64,000 nucleotides of DNA from CAJCIS01 sp965276755 (GTDB taxonomy: Bacteria; Pseudomonadota; Alphaproteobacteria; Acetobacterales; Acetobacteraceae): the NCBI GenBank assembly GCA_965276755.1, contig OZ255625.1, positions 2,542,001 through 2,606,000 on the forward strand, in the 5' to 3' direction. A model generated the notes under the pieces. It worked only from the letters and a program-made list of their open reading frames with translations. It was not told where the DNA came from and did not search any database. Shown here piece by piece: positions 15,063 to 22,876 of this stretch. How positions within the stretch are numbered: position 1 is the stretch's first letter; each line of letters starts with the position of its first letter. The position numbers and the translations under genes were made by a program.

Positions 15063-16309
15063 AGCGCGCCCACTGCGTTCAGCAACGGCATGATTTTGAC
15101 CAGCACCTCCTCCCACTCCTCGGCCGGATCGCTGTCCGCCACGATGCCGCCGCCGGCCTGAGCCACCACGCAATCGCTCGCCACCGTCAGGGTGCGGATC
15201 AGGATGTTGCTGTCCATTGCGCCATCAAATCCGATCCAGGCGGCCGAACCGCAATAAGGCCCGCGGGCGCGCCCTTCCTGTTCGGCAATAATCTCCATTG
15301 CACGCAATTTGGGCGCGCCGGTGATCGATCCCCCGGGAAAGGCGGCACGCAGCAAATCGATTGCTCCCCTGCCCGGCATGATCTGTCCGTGCACGGTGGA
15401 GACCAGGTGATGGACATGCGCAAAACTGCGCAGCGCGCACAGCGAGGGCACAGTCACGTTGCGTGCCACGCGCGCGATGTCGTTGCGCAGAAGATCGACA
15501 ATCATCAGGTTTTCAGCGCGATCCTTGGCACTTGCCAGCAACTCGGCGGCAAGGGCGGCATCCCCTGCTGCATCGGGGCCGCGCGGCCGCGTGCCCTTGA
15601 TCGGCTGCGTCTCTATCGCGCCGGCGGCATTCATTTGCAAGAACCGCTCCGGTGATACGCTGAGCACGGCGCAGCCGCCGCCGGTGCCGACATAAGCGCC
15701 GAACGGGGCGGCGTTATCCGCGCGCAGTGCGAGGTAGAGCGCCGCGGCATCCAGCCCTGCCGGCCGCGCGGCTTCGAAGCGCGCCGCGATATTGGCCTGA
15801 TAGATGTCGCCCGCCTCAATCGCCCGCAGCACCGCTTCCACGCGCGCGATATGCGTCTGCCGCGACACACAGGCCCGCCACGTCAGGCGAGGCGGTGGCA
15901 CCCATTCGGCCGCTTCGGTCAGGCGGGCAAAGACAGCCTCGCGTCGCGCTTCGCTCGCCCCGAACAGCCATACACGGTGCGCGGCATGATCAAATGCCAG
16001 CACGCAATCGTAAAAGCCGAACAGCATGTCCGGAATGCCTGCAAGCGCGCCGGGTGCGCGCGGTGCACGGTCCAGGCTCGCGCCCATTTCGTAGCCGATG
16101 AAGCCCGCTGCGCCGCCGCAGAACGGCACGGGTCCGTCGACGGGCGCGTGCCGCGCCAGCGCGGCGCCCAGATCCTCCAGCGTACCATCCACCTGCACCT
16201 GGAACGGTTCGATGCAGAGGTAGCTGAATTCCCCCCCATCGAAAAACATGGTGTAAGCGTCTGCCGCAAATCGCAAAAACGCAAGTTGCGGATCCAGCCA
16301 CCCAGACAA
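15059..16309 (-). CDS. pabB: Aminodeoxychorismate synthase component I PabB
   Basis: About 416 residues of chorismate-utilising enzyme: IEAGDIYQANIAARFEA, SPERFLQMNAAGAIETQPIK (active-site lysine in PIKGT), KDRAENLMIVDLLRNDIAR and PGGSITGAPKLRAMEIIAE. It converts chorismate plus ammonia/glutamine to 4-amino-4-deoxychorismate. The N-terminus is odd: the family-like sequence begins GWLDPQLAFLRF and everything upstream is repeat A3. No ATG precedes it; TTG 16309 is my choice, TTG 16339 or 16375 inside the repeat are alternatives. The glutaminase pabA is not seen. Overlaps pabC. Confidence 0.85.
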   Translation of the reverse strand: MSGWLDPQLAFLRFAADAYTMFFDGGEFSYLCIEPFQVQVDGTLEDLGAALARHAPVDGPVPFCGGAAGFIGYEMGASLDRAPRAPGALAGIPDMLFGFYDCVLAFDHAAHRVWLFGASEARREAVFARLTEAAEWVPPPRLTWRACVSRQTHIARVEAVLRAIEAGDIYQANIAARFEAARPAGLDAAALYLALRADNAAPFGAYVGTGGGCAVLSVSPERFLQMNAAGAIETQPIKGTRPRGPDAAGDAALAAELLASAKDRAENLMIVDLLRNDIARVARNVTVPSLCALRSFAHVHHLVSTVHGQIMPGRGAIDLLRAAFPGGSITGAPKLRAMEIIAEQEGRARGPYCGSAAWIGFDGAMDSNILIRTLTVASDCVVAQAGGGIVADSDPAEEWEEVLVKIMPLLNAVGAL

Positions 16310-16312
16310 ACA

Positions 16313-16388
16313 GATAAAAGTTTTTGCTTCTTTTTTCAAAAAGAAATCTTGTTCTTTTTTGAAAAAAAGAACCAAAAAACTTTTGTCA
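16313..16388. repeat. Family A repeat, copy A3
   Basis: A compact copy: AAAAGTTTTTGCTTCTTTTT, then TTGTTCTTTTTTGAAAAAAA, then GAACCAAAAAACTTTTG; the usual spacer is lost. It fills the gap between the SCO1 stop and the first family-like residues of PabB and is open in the pabB frame, where it would encode LFFKKE-like residues. Confidence 0.8.
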
Positions 16389-16389
16389 T

Positions 16390-16974
16390 TTAGACGCCCA
16401 ATTCCTCAAGCATTTGCGCCATCAACGCGGGTTTGGTGTTGTCGGGGATGACGCCGCGATACGTTCCGTCCGGGCCCATGACATAGACGATCGAGCTGTG
16501 ATCCATGGCGTAATCACCGTGCTTAAGCGGATGCTTCTTCGCATACACGTGGTAGGCATCCTCGGCGCGGCCGATATCGGCGGCACTGCCGGTCAGCCCG
16601 ACAAAGGCGGGCCCGAAAGCCTGCGCATATTCGCCCAATGTGTCAGGCGTGTCGCGCTCGGGATCGACAGTGATGAACAGCGGCACCAGGCGCGTGCGGT
16701 CCGCCACGGGCAATTTGTCAATCGCCGCGGCGATGTCGCTGAGCGTGGTGGGGCAAGCGTCCGGGCAATGCGTGTAGCCGAAATAGACCAGCATGAACCG
16801 GCCGCGGAAATCGCTGTCCGACACCGCGTGGCCATGTCCGTCGATCAGATGAAAGGGACCGCCGATCGTCACCTCGGCCGCCTTGTGCGACGCCAGGCGC
16901 AGCGCCACCGCAACGGCCAGCAGCACGGCCAGAACAACCGCGCCCGCCACTGCCGCGACCCGGCCCATCCTCAT
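16390..16974 (-). CDS. SCO1/SenC copper chaperone for cytochrome oxidase
   Basis: A 194-residue protein with an N-terminal membrane anchor (VAGAVVLAVLLAVAVAL), a thioredoxin-like domain with the Cu-binding THCPDACPTTLSD (CxxxC) and the distal histidine in DHSSIVYVMGPDG, plus ITVDPERDTPDTL. It delivers copper to the CuA site of cytochrome c oxidase in the periplasm. The start overlaps the PCuAC stop (ATGA), pairing two copper-delivery proteins. The oxidase itself is outside the window. Confidence 0.93.
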   Translation of the reverse strand: MRMGRVAAVAGAVVLAVLLAVAVALRLASHKAAEVTIGGPFHLIDGHGHAVSDSDFRGRFMLVYFGYTHCPDACPTTLSDIAAAIDKLPVADRTRLVPLFITVDPERDTPDTLGEYAQAFGPAFVGLTGSAADIGRAEDAYHVYAKKHPLKHGDYAMDHSSIVYVMGPDGTYRGVIPDNTKPALMAQMLEELGV

Positions 16975-17393
16975 GGCCCGACAGCGCCCACCGGCCGCAC
17001 GGGCACGGCCACATCCCGGTCCGGCGCATGCGCGAAATGCAGGATCAGATGCAGCGTCTCGCCCGCGCGCAAGGCACGCGGCAAATCCATCAGCATGATG
17101 TGCGCGCCGCCAGGTGCCAGCGCCACGTCGCGGCGCGCGGGCAGCGCCAGGCTGTCCATGTCCGCCATCCCCGCCATGCCGCCGTCACGCGTGCTCTGGT
17201 GCAGCATGGCCATTCCCTGGGGAATGCTGACGCCCGTCAGCGAGTCGGGGGCCGCACTGCGCAGGATCATGTAGGCCGCGCTGGCGCTCTGGTGCGGCAA
17301 ACTCGCGCGTGCCCAGGCGTCGCGCACGGAAACGGGGGCTGCGGCCATGAGCAAAAGGCAGGAAGCAAGCAGTCCCTTTTTGAAAAAAAGGAC
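16971..17393 (-). CDS. PCuAC-type periplasmic copper chaperone
   Basis: A small secreted cupredoxin-like domain with the family metal motif: MLHQST...GMAGMADMDSLALPA...VALAPGGAHIMLMDL, i.e. H and M ligands spaced as in H(M)x10Mx21HxM. It passes Cu(I) to SCO1 and CuA. The N-terminus is unusual: the signal-peptide-like VLFFKKGLLASCLLLMAAAP begins inside repeat A4. TTG 17393 gives that leader; the frame stays open to 17468 through the whole repeat. Overlaps the SCO1 start. Confidence 0.8.
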   Translation of the reverse strand, partial: VLFFKKGLLASCLLLMAAAPVSVRDAWARASLPHQSASAAYMILRSAAPDSLTGVSIPQGMAMLHQSTRDGGMAGMADMDSLALPARRDVALAPGGAHIMLMDLPRALRAGETLHLILHFAHAPDRDVAVPVRPVGAVGP

Positions 17394-17470
17394 CAAAAAA
17401 CTTTTGTCAGTTGAGCCGGGCTGCAAACTGACAAAAGCTTTTTGGTTCTTTTTTTCAAAAAAGAACATAC
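17360..17470. repeat. Family A palindromic repeat, copy A4
   Basis: Left arm CCCTTTTTGAAAAAAAGGAC plus CAAAAAACTTTTGTCAG, spacer with GAGCCGGGCTGC, right arm CTGACAAAAGCTTTTTGGTT plus CTTTTTTTCAAAAAAGAAC. It lies between the dioxygenase stop (17472) and the PCuAC mature region and overlaps the PCuAC leader. Confidence 0.85.
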
Positions 17471-17471
17471 T

Positions 17472-18218
17472 TCACTCCCGCCGAAACGTAGCAACCAGCA
17501 CGTCCCGATAAGCGGGCATGCCAGGATCGATCGGCGTGACCGGAGTCACCCCGTGATAGACACGATCATCATCCACCAACGCTGCCTCCATCGGCTCCGC
17601 CAGAGTAAAACTCCCCAGATGCCGGCGCTGTAGATCGTGAATGCTCGTCTCTCCGCTCGCCACGTTGTGCCGCGCGACCAGGAGCACCAGCACCCAGTCC
17701 ACGCCGTCGCGATGCAGCCCCTCCGGCGTCGGATTGCCCGCCACACCTTCGCGCGATTCGACGCGGAATTGATGCAATTCCACGTGCCATGAAGCGGGCC
17801 GTGCGGCGGGCGCCATGCAGCCGTTGAAGGTTTCCAGGCACACGCCAAGGATGGCAAGCAGCGCGGGATGATTGGCAATCGCCCCGTCCACGGGGTCGAA
17901 CCACCGCGCAATGCCGCCATTCAGCGGATTGTAGTCCCGGCTTTGATAATGCGGCTGGTGCGGCTTGCGGCGGATTTCTCCGGCCGTGGTCACCGACATC
18001 GCCGCGTGACGGCGCCGTCTGTAGCGTCCCCCATCGGCCATGTAGGCGTCCACGCCCAGATCGTTCCAGCTTGCCGCGAAGCCTGCCCAGTCGGTCAGCC
18101 CGCGCGCGCGCAACACACGGCCCATCTTCGCGGCAGGCGCATGCACAAAACCGTCGCGGCACAAAAGCCGCGCGAGCGGTGCCAGGTCGCTGACGGGGGG
18201 ACCGGCCAATTCGTTCAT
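17472..18218 (-). CDS. 2-oxoglutarate/Fe(II)-dependent dioxygenase (IDO/DUF2257 family)
   Basis: A 248-residue jelly-roll protein. GLHRDGVDWVLVLLVAR supplies the HxD iron ligands and DDRVYHGVTPV the distal histidine, followed by an arginine-containing YRDVLVATFRRE at the end, suited to 2-oxoglutarate. Characterised relatives hydroxylate free L-isoleucine or related aliphatic amino acids, so an amino-acid hydroxylase is plausible. ATG 18218 overlaps the mscS stop, so it is coupled to a mechanosensitive channel gene, an unusual partner. Confidence 0.8.
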   Translation of the reverse strand: MNELAGPPVSDLAPLARLLCRDGFVHAPAAKMGRVLRARGLTDWAGFAASWNDLGVDAYMADGGRYRRRRHAAMSVTTAGEIRRKPHQPHYQSRDYNPLNGGIARWFDPVDGAIANHPALLAILGVCLETFNGCMAPAARPASWHVELHQFRVESREGVAGNPTPEGLHRDGVDWVLVLLVARHNVASGETSIHDLQRRHLGSFTLAEPMEAALVDDDRVYHGVTPVTPIDPGMPAYRDVLVATFRRE

Positions 18219-20587
18219 GACGTATTCCCCAGCGATGAAGGCGGCGGCGACTCGCGAAGCTGGTCGGGCGGCGGCGGCTTGTCCTCCTGCGCCAGGCCCA
18301 GCCGTTCAGGCGCGCGCTCGGCGGCTTGCACCATGCGCGTTGTGGTCAGCGGGGTGCCGATTGCAATGCCCAGCTCCTTGAAGCGGATGTTCATGCGCCG
18401 GTTGAACTCGCGCTGTACCGCCCAACGGCCGGTATCGGTGCAGACGATCTGGCCGACGATAGTGATATTGCCCGCATCCACGCGATCCACACCCCAGAGC
18501 TGGAAGTCGCTGCGCATGCTCTCGGCAAAGACTGGCTCGTCGCGCATGCCGCGCACAATATCGCCTAGCATAGTGCTGACATGATCGCTGTCCTCCTCCA
18601 GCGGCACAACCACGGAAACGGCCGCATTGCCGATACCGCGATTGACGTTGGTCACCGTGGAGACCGAGCTGAACGGGATGATGTGCACCGAGCCATCGCC
18701 GGCGCGCAGGCGCATGGTGCGTATCGACAGGTTCTCGACCGAGCCGGATAGGCCGGCCACGGTCACGGCATCGCCCACCTGCATGGCGTTTTCCAGCAGC
18801 AGGAAAATGCCGGTGATGAAATCCTGCACCAGCTTTTGGGAGCCGAAGCCGATCGCCACGCCGATGATGCCCGCCCCTGCCAAAAGCGGTGCGATATTGA
18901 CACCGATTTCCGACAGCGCGGTCAGCCCGAAGGTGGCCACCAGCACGATCATCAGGATCGTGCGCAGGATCGGCATCAGCGTGCGCAGGCGCGCGCCGCG
19001 GTTGAGCTGTGCCTCGCGCGTCAGGCGCGCCAGATGGCGATCCAGCCCCGTGTTCACGCCTTCCCAGGTGGCCAGGGTGAGTGCGCCGGCGATGGCCACC
19101 GTAATCAGCGCCGTGGCAAGCTTGCCGCCCAGCCCGCCATGGCTGAACCAGGACGCGGTATTCACCCCCCAGACCCAGAGCAGTGCGAAAGCCGTGCCCA
19201 GGAACAGCAGGCTCGTCACCAGCGCGCGCATAAGCGGATAGTAGCGGTTGGCACGTGTTTCGAGCCCCGGATAGCGAAGCGCGAGCTCGGGGCTGACGCG
19301 CAAGGCACGCTCCAGGCCGCCCAGCAGGACAATGCCCAGCAGCCGCGCCGCGATCAGTACGCCGACCGTGACGAGGAAGAAATGCCATAGGCGAGCGTAG
19401 CCATTGTGCACCTGTGCCGCCCACACCAGCCAAAGCGCCACGACGAAGAAGATCGCGACCAGGTGCCACACCGAGGCTAGGCGGTTGCGCACCCGGCCCA
19501 TGATCGTGAGCGTGGCGGCATGGGAGCGGATGCGCGCCGCCACGCGCCCGCGCGTCTGCAGAATGATGACGACCAGAAAGACGTGGTCGATCAGCGCCAC
19601 GGCCTTGAGAAAGGCATCCCGCGCCGTGGGCGGCAGGCCGTACTGCACGCCGATCTGCGTGGCCGCGTAGCCGAACCCGGCGACTGCGGCTAGCCGGCGC
19701 ACCCAGGCCAGCGCATAGGCGGCGCCATGATCGTTCAGGTGCACCATGCGCAGCGAGGCATGGTCGGGCGAGACCAGCGAGCGCGTCAGCGCGGTGGTGA
19801 TCCGCACTGCCATATAGGCGGTGATGGCCACCCACAGCTCGGCCTGCGTGTAGAGCTCGGCGAAGATCATGCCGGCATAGGCCAGGCCTAGGAACAGCGC
19901 GGGCGAGAGCAGTTCGAGTGCGAGGCGCAGCAGGAAGAAGGGCAGGCGACGCAGCACGCGCAGCGCGCGCGTGAAGCGGGCATGGCGCACCACCACGGCG
20001 GGGGCGTCTTCATCCTGCGCATCGTCGCCGGCCTCGGTCTCGGCGATAGTGCCGGGAGGGGCCAGCCTTGCCAGCGCCGAGATGGGCCGGCGCAGGATGC
20101 GGTCGAACACCCATTCCACGAGTGCGGCGGCCAGCACGATCAGGCCCAAATGCCAGGCAGTCTGCAATGCACGTGCCCGGCGCTGCGGATCGTTCCAGAC
20201 GCGCTGGGAGAAGGACCAGACGGCGGGCAGATTGCCCAGCACGTGGTCGAACGCGCTGACCTGGCTGTCCAGGTCGGCGAGCCATGTGGCACTCTTGCGG
20301 ATCACCTCCGCACCCACGCTATCGGGTGCCAGCTTGACCGGCGAGGCCGCCTTGGGCGCGGTGGCGGCCGTGGCCTTCGACAGCGCCTGGAGCTGGGCGG
20401 TGAAGGCCGCGCGGCGGACCGGGTCATTGAGCAGTTGCAGGACGGATTGCGTCTCGGCCGGGCTCAGCCCGGCGGCCGGTGCCGTCGGCGGTGCGGCAGG
20501 CTTGGCGGCACCAGGCAGGGTGAGCTGCGCGCGCGCGGGGGCGCCAGCCAGCGCCAGGACTGATAGAACAAGCAGAAGCAGCCTCAT
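18215..20587 (-). CDS. Large MscS-family mechanosensitive channel
   Basis: A 790-residue inner-membrane protein: signal peptide (LLLLVLSVLALAGAPARAQ), a periplasmic region with coiled-coil/helical character, about 8-10 membrane helices, then the MscS pore and beta domain (GAGIIGVAIGFGSQKLVQDF, GDAVTVAGLSGSVENLSIRT, IIPFSSVSTVTN) and a C-terminal alpha/beta domain. Like MscK/YbdG types it would open under membrane tension in hypo-osmotic shock. The start at 20587 is chosen because the signal peptide begins there; the frame is open upstream. Confidence 0.9.
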   Translation of the reverse strand: MRLLLLVLSVLALAGAPARAQLTLPGAAKPAAPPTAPAAGLSPAETQSVLQLLNDPVRRAAFTAQLQALSKATAATAPKAASPVKLAPDSVGAEVIRKSATWLADLDSQVSAFDHVLGNLPAVWSFSQRVWNDPQRRARALQTAWHLGLIVLAAALVEWVFDRILRRPISALARLAPPGTIAETEAGDDAQDEDAPAVVVRHARFTRALRVLRRLPFFLLRLALELLSPALFLGLAYAGMIFAELYTQAELWVAITAYMAVRITTALTRSLVSPDHASLRMVHLNDHGAAYALAWVRRLAAVAGFGYAATQIGVQYGLPPTARDAFLKAVALIDHVFLVVIILQTRGRVAARIRSHAATLTIMGRVRNRLASVWHLVAIFFVVALWLVWAAQVHNGYARLWHFFLVTVGVLIAARLLGIVLLGGLERALRVSPELALRYPGLETRANRYYPLMRALVTSLLFLGTAFALLWVWGVNTASWFSHGGLGGKLATALITVAIAGALTLATWEGVNTGLDRHLARLTREAQLNRGARLRTLMPILRTILMIVLVATFGLTALSEIGVNIAPLLAGAGIIGVAIGFGSQKLVQDFITGIFLLLENAMQVGDAVTVAGLSGSVENLSIRTMRLRAGDGSVHIIPFSSVSTVTNVNRGIGNAAVSVVVPLEEDSDHVSTMLGDIVRGMRDEPVFAESMRSDFQLWGVDRVDAGNITIVGQIVCTDTGRWAVQREFNRRMNIRFKELGIAIGTPLTTTRMVQAAERAPERLGLAQEDKPPPPDQLRESPPPSSLGNTS

Positions 20588-20693
20588 GGTCCCAGGCTGG
20601 GCCATTGGCTTGAGCGGCTTGTCAACGCTGGTGCGCGAGCCTTGCGGCGATGTCATGCTTTGTAAAAGCGGCGGCGCACCCATCTTGGGCGGC

Positions 20694-20882
20694 ATGTCCC
20701 AGATGTTCATGATCCTTCTGTTCGTGGTGATGCTGGCCATTCTTGGCGTGCTGGGCCTCGGCATGGCCGGCGTGGCGCGCGGCGGCGACCCTGCCCGCGC
20801 CAACCGGCTGATGCAGGCGCGCGTGATCCTGCAGGGCGTGGCGCTGGTGCTGTTGGTTCTGATGATGGCAACGCGCAGATAG
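20694..20882 (+). CDS. HIG1-domain small membrane protein
   Basis: A 62-residue two-helix protein, MSQMFMILLFVVMLAILGVL then GLGMAGVARGG, a loop with ARANRLMQARVILQG and a second helix. This matches bacterial HIG1 (hypoxia-induced gene 1) proteins, which in mitochondria associate with cytochrome oxidase supercomplexes. It is divergent from mscS; ATG 20694 leaves about 105 bases between them. Confidence 0.85.
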   Translation: MSQMFMILLFVVMLAILGVLGLGMAGVARGGDPARANRLMQARVILQGVALVLLVLMMATRR

Positions 20883-20927
20883 GCGGTGATGTGCTAGGGT
20901 CGGCGCAAATCACGCAAAGGCAAATTC

Positions 20928-21335
20928 ATGCCGCTTGATGCCACCGGGGATTTCTACCGGCCGCCTTCGCTGAACGTGCTGGGCGGCACGCTGCAATCCT
21001 GCTCGCAATCGCCGCTGACCGGCTTCTTTCGCAATGGCTGCTGTGACACTGGGCCGGGCGATCTCGGCAGCCACACGGTATGTGCGGTCATGACCGCCGC
21101 GTTCCTCGCCTTCAGCCGCGCCGCCGGCAACGACCTCAGCACGCCGCGGCCGGAGTATGACTTTGCCGGGCTGCGGCCGGGTGATCGCTGGTGCCTGTGC
21201 GCGCCGCGCTGGGCCGAAGCGCTGGTTGCCGGCGCCGCACCCAACGTGGTGTTGGACGCTACCCACCAGGGCGCCCTGGAGTACTGCAAGCTGGCGGACC
21301 TGCGTGCCCACGCCGCCGAGACCCAGCCTAAATGA
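20928..21335 (+). CDS. DUF2237 family protein
   Basis: A 135-residue soluble protein with the DUF2237 signature NVLGGTLQSCSQSPLTGFFR, NGCCDTGPGDLGSHTVCAVM, RPGDRWCLCAPRW and VVLDATHQGAL. Five or more conserved cysteines suggest metal binding, but the biochemical role is unknown. It lies 45 bases after the HIG1 gene. Its TGA stop lies in the conserved AAATGA of repeat B4. Confidence 0.88.
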   Translation: MPLDATGDFYRPPSLNVLGGTLQSCSQSPLTGFFRNGCCDTGPGDLGSHTVCAVMTAAFLAFSRAAGNDLSTPRPEYDFAGLRPGDRWCLCAPRWAEALVAGAAPNVVLDATHQGALEYCKLADLRAHAAETQPK

Positions 21336-21380
21336 AGACGGGGGGTCTGGGGGGGATGGCACATCTCCCCCAGTTCTTTG
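21329..21380. repeat. Family B monomer, copy B4
   Basis: AAATGAAGACGGGGGGTCTG plus GGGGGGATGGCACATCTCCC with the standard tip. It contains the DUF2237 stop codon and ends 8 nt before the next start. Confidence 0.85.
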
Positions 21381-21387
21381 CTCTGCC

Positions 21388-21612
21388 ATGAGGTTCATAG
21401 AACTCGCCCTAATGAGCCTCCCCCTGGCCCTGCTGGTCGCCTGGTTCATGGGCGCGCGCTACGCCAGCTACCGTGGCCTCGCCGTCATTGCGTGCGTCCT
21501 TGCGACCTTGGGCGGCGCGCTGTTCTGGATGGGCGATAGCCGCAGCTTTACCGGCCGCTACACGCCGGCGCGGCTGCAGGACGGCCGCGTGGCACCCGGT
21601 GGTGGAAGTTGA
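21388..21612 (+). CDS. Small membrane protein (DUF6111-like)
   Basis: A 74-residue protein with two membrane helices (ELALMSLPLALLVAWFMG and GLAVIACVLATLGGALFW) and a soluble tail ending in ARLQDGRVAPGGGS. Small proteins of this type commonly precede cca in alphaproteobacteria, which supports the DUF6111-like assignment; I cannot verify the family. The stop overlaps the TTG start of cca. Confidence 0.65.
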   Translation: MRFIELALMSLPLALLVAWFMGARYASYRGLAVIACVLATLGGALFWMGDSRSFTGRYTPARLQDGRVAPGGGS

Positions 21613-22814
21613 ACGCTGCGGCGCTGCGGGCGGTGCTGGAAGATCCTGACCTTGCTCCCGTGCTCGCCGCCCTGCCCCAGGCGCGCCTGGTGGGCGGAGC
21701 CGTGCGCGACGCGCTGGCCGGGCTGCCCGTCACCGACATCGACATCGCCACCCCCGAGCCGCCGGAGACCACGACGGCGCGCCTCAACGAGGCCGGGCTG
21801 CGCGTGGTGCCCACGGGCCTGGCGCACGGCACGGTGACCGCCATCAGCAATCATCGGCCGTTCGAGATCACGACGCTGCGGCGAGACGTGGAAACCGACG
21901 GCCGGCACGCGCAGGTGGCCTGGACCGACGATTGGCGAACGGATGCGGCGCGACGGGATTTCACGATCAATGCGCTGTCCCTGGATCGTGATGGCGGACT
22001 GCACGATTTCTTTGGTGGGCAGCAGGATTTGGCCGCAGGGCGGGTGCGCTTCGTGGGAGAGGCGCAGCGGCGGATTGCCGAGGATTACCTGCGGGTGCTG
22101 CGTTATTTCCGCTTTTTTGCACGCTACGGGCGCGACGCACCGGACGAAGAAGCGGTGGCCGCGATTGCCGCCAATCTGGACGGGCTGGCGAGCCTTTCAG
22201 CCGAGCGCGTCTGGAGCGAGATCAAGCGCATCCTGCAGGCGCCCGATCCGCTTGCCGCCTTGGCCCTGATGCAGCGTCTGGGCGTGTCGGCCGCAATTGT
22301 GCCGGAGGGCGTGGATCTGGCGCGGCTGAAGCGGCTGCTGCAACGCCGCGCACCGGCCGATCCGCTGTTGCGAATGGCCGCCTGGTTGGCCGGCGACGTG
22401 CACGCCTTCTCGCGCCGGCTGAAGGTGGCTGCAGCCGAGGAAGCCTGGCTGTCGGGTTGGCGCGGGCCGGTTCCCCAGGGTGACGACGACGACCTGCGCA
22501 GGCTTCTGGCCGACGAGGACGCCGAGATCCTGATCGGGCGGGTCTGGCTGGCGGACCTGCCGGCAGATGAGGGCGCGTCCTTGCGTGCCAGGCTGGCCGC
22601 GATGCCAAAGCCGGTGTTTCTGCTGGAGGGGCGAGACGCCCTGGCGCTCGGTGCCATCCCGGGGCCTCGAATCGGGGAAGCGCTGCGGGCCGTGCGGGCC
22701 TGGTGGATGACGGGGGGGTGTGTGGCGGGGACGGCCGAGTGCCAACGCCAGCTAGAGAAAGAGTTAAGCCGGGGGGGATGTGCCATCCCCCCCGGACCCC
22801 CCGTCGTTCTTTAG
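21609..22814 (+). CDS. cca: CCA tRNA nucleotidyltransferase / poly(A) polymerase family
   Basis: A 401-residue class II nucleotidyltransferase: RLVGGAVRDALAG, DIDIATPE (catalytic aspartates), RRDFTINALSLD, DFFGGQQDL and EDYLRVLRYFRFFARYG. It adds or repairs the 3' CCA of tRNAs. The TTG start at 21609 overlaps the previous stop (TTGA). The last 17 residues, LSRGGCAIPPGPPVVL and stop, are encoded by repeat B5, so the native C-terminus has been replaced or extended. Confidence 0.92.
   Translation: MNAAALRAVLEDPDLAPVLAALPQARLVGGAVRDALAGLPVTDIDIATPEPPETTTARLNEAGLRVVPTGLAHGTVTAISNHRPFEITTLRRDVETDGRHAQVAWTDDWRTDAARRDFTINALSLDRDGGLHDFFGGQQDLAAGRVRFVGEAQRRIAEDYLRVLRYFRFFARYGRDAPDEEAVAAIAANLDGLASLSAERVWSEIKRILQAPDPLAALALMQRLGVSAAIVPEGVDLARLKRLLQRRAPADPLLRMAAWLAGDVHAFSRRLKVAAAEEAWLSGWRGPVPQGDDDDLRRLLADEDAEILIGRVWLADLPADEGASLRARLAAMPKPVFLLEGRDALALGAIPGPRIGEALRAVRAWWMTGGCVAGTAECQRQLEKELSRGGCAIPPGPPVVL
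22764..22814. repeat. Family B monomer, copy B5, inside the 3' end of cca
   Basis: GCCGGGGGGGATGTGCCATC followed by CCCCCCGGACCCCCCGTCG, in the inverted (left-arm) orientation. It is read in frame by cca and supplies the last residues before its stop codon. Confidence 0.85.
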
Positions 22815-22876
22815 GTCCGCTTCGTGACAAGTTGGTGTCACGTTGCTAGAAGCGCGCGCCCCGGCCGGACTGCCCT

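Noticed and set aside
22700..22745. GGATGACGGGGGGGTGTGTG in cca looked like a second family B monomer
   Set aside because: It encodes WWMTGGCVAG, which fits the normal Cca C-terminal region, and the downstream arm does not match the repeat; coincidence is more likely.
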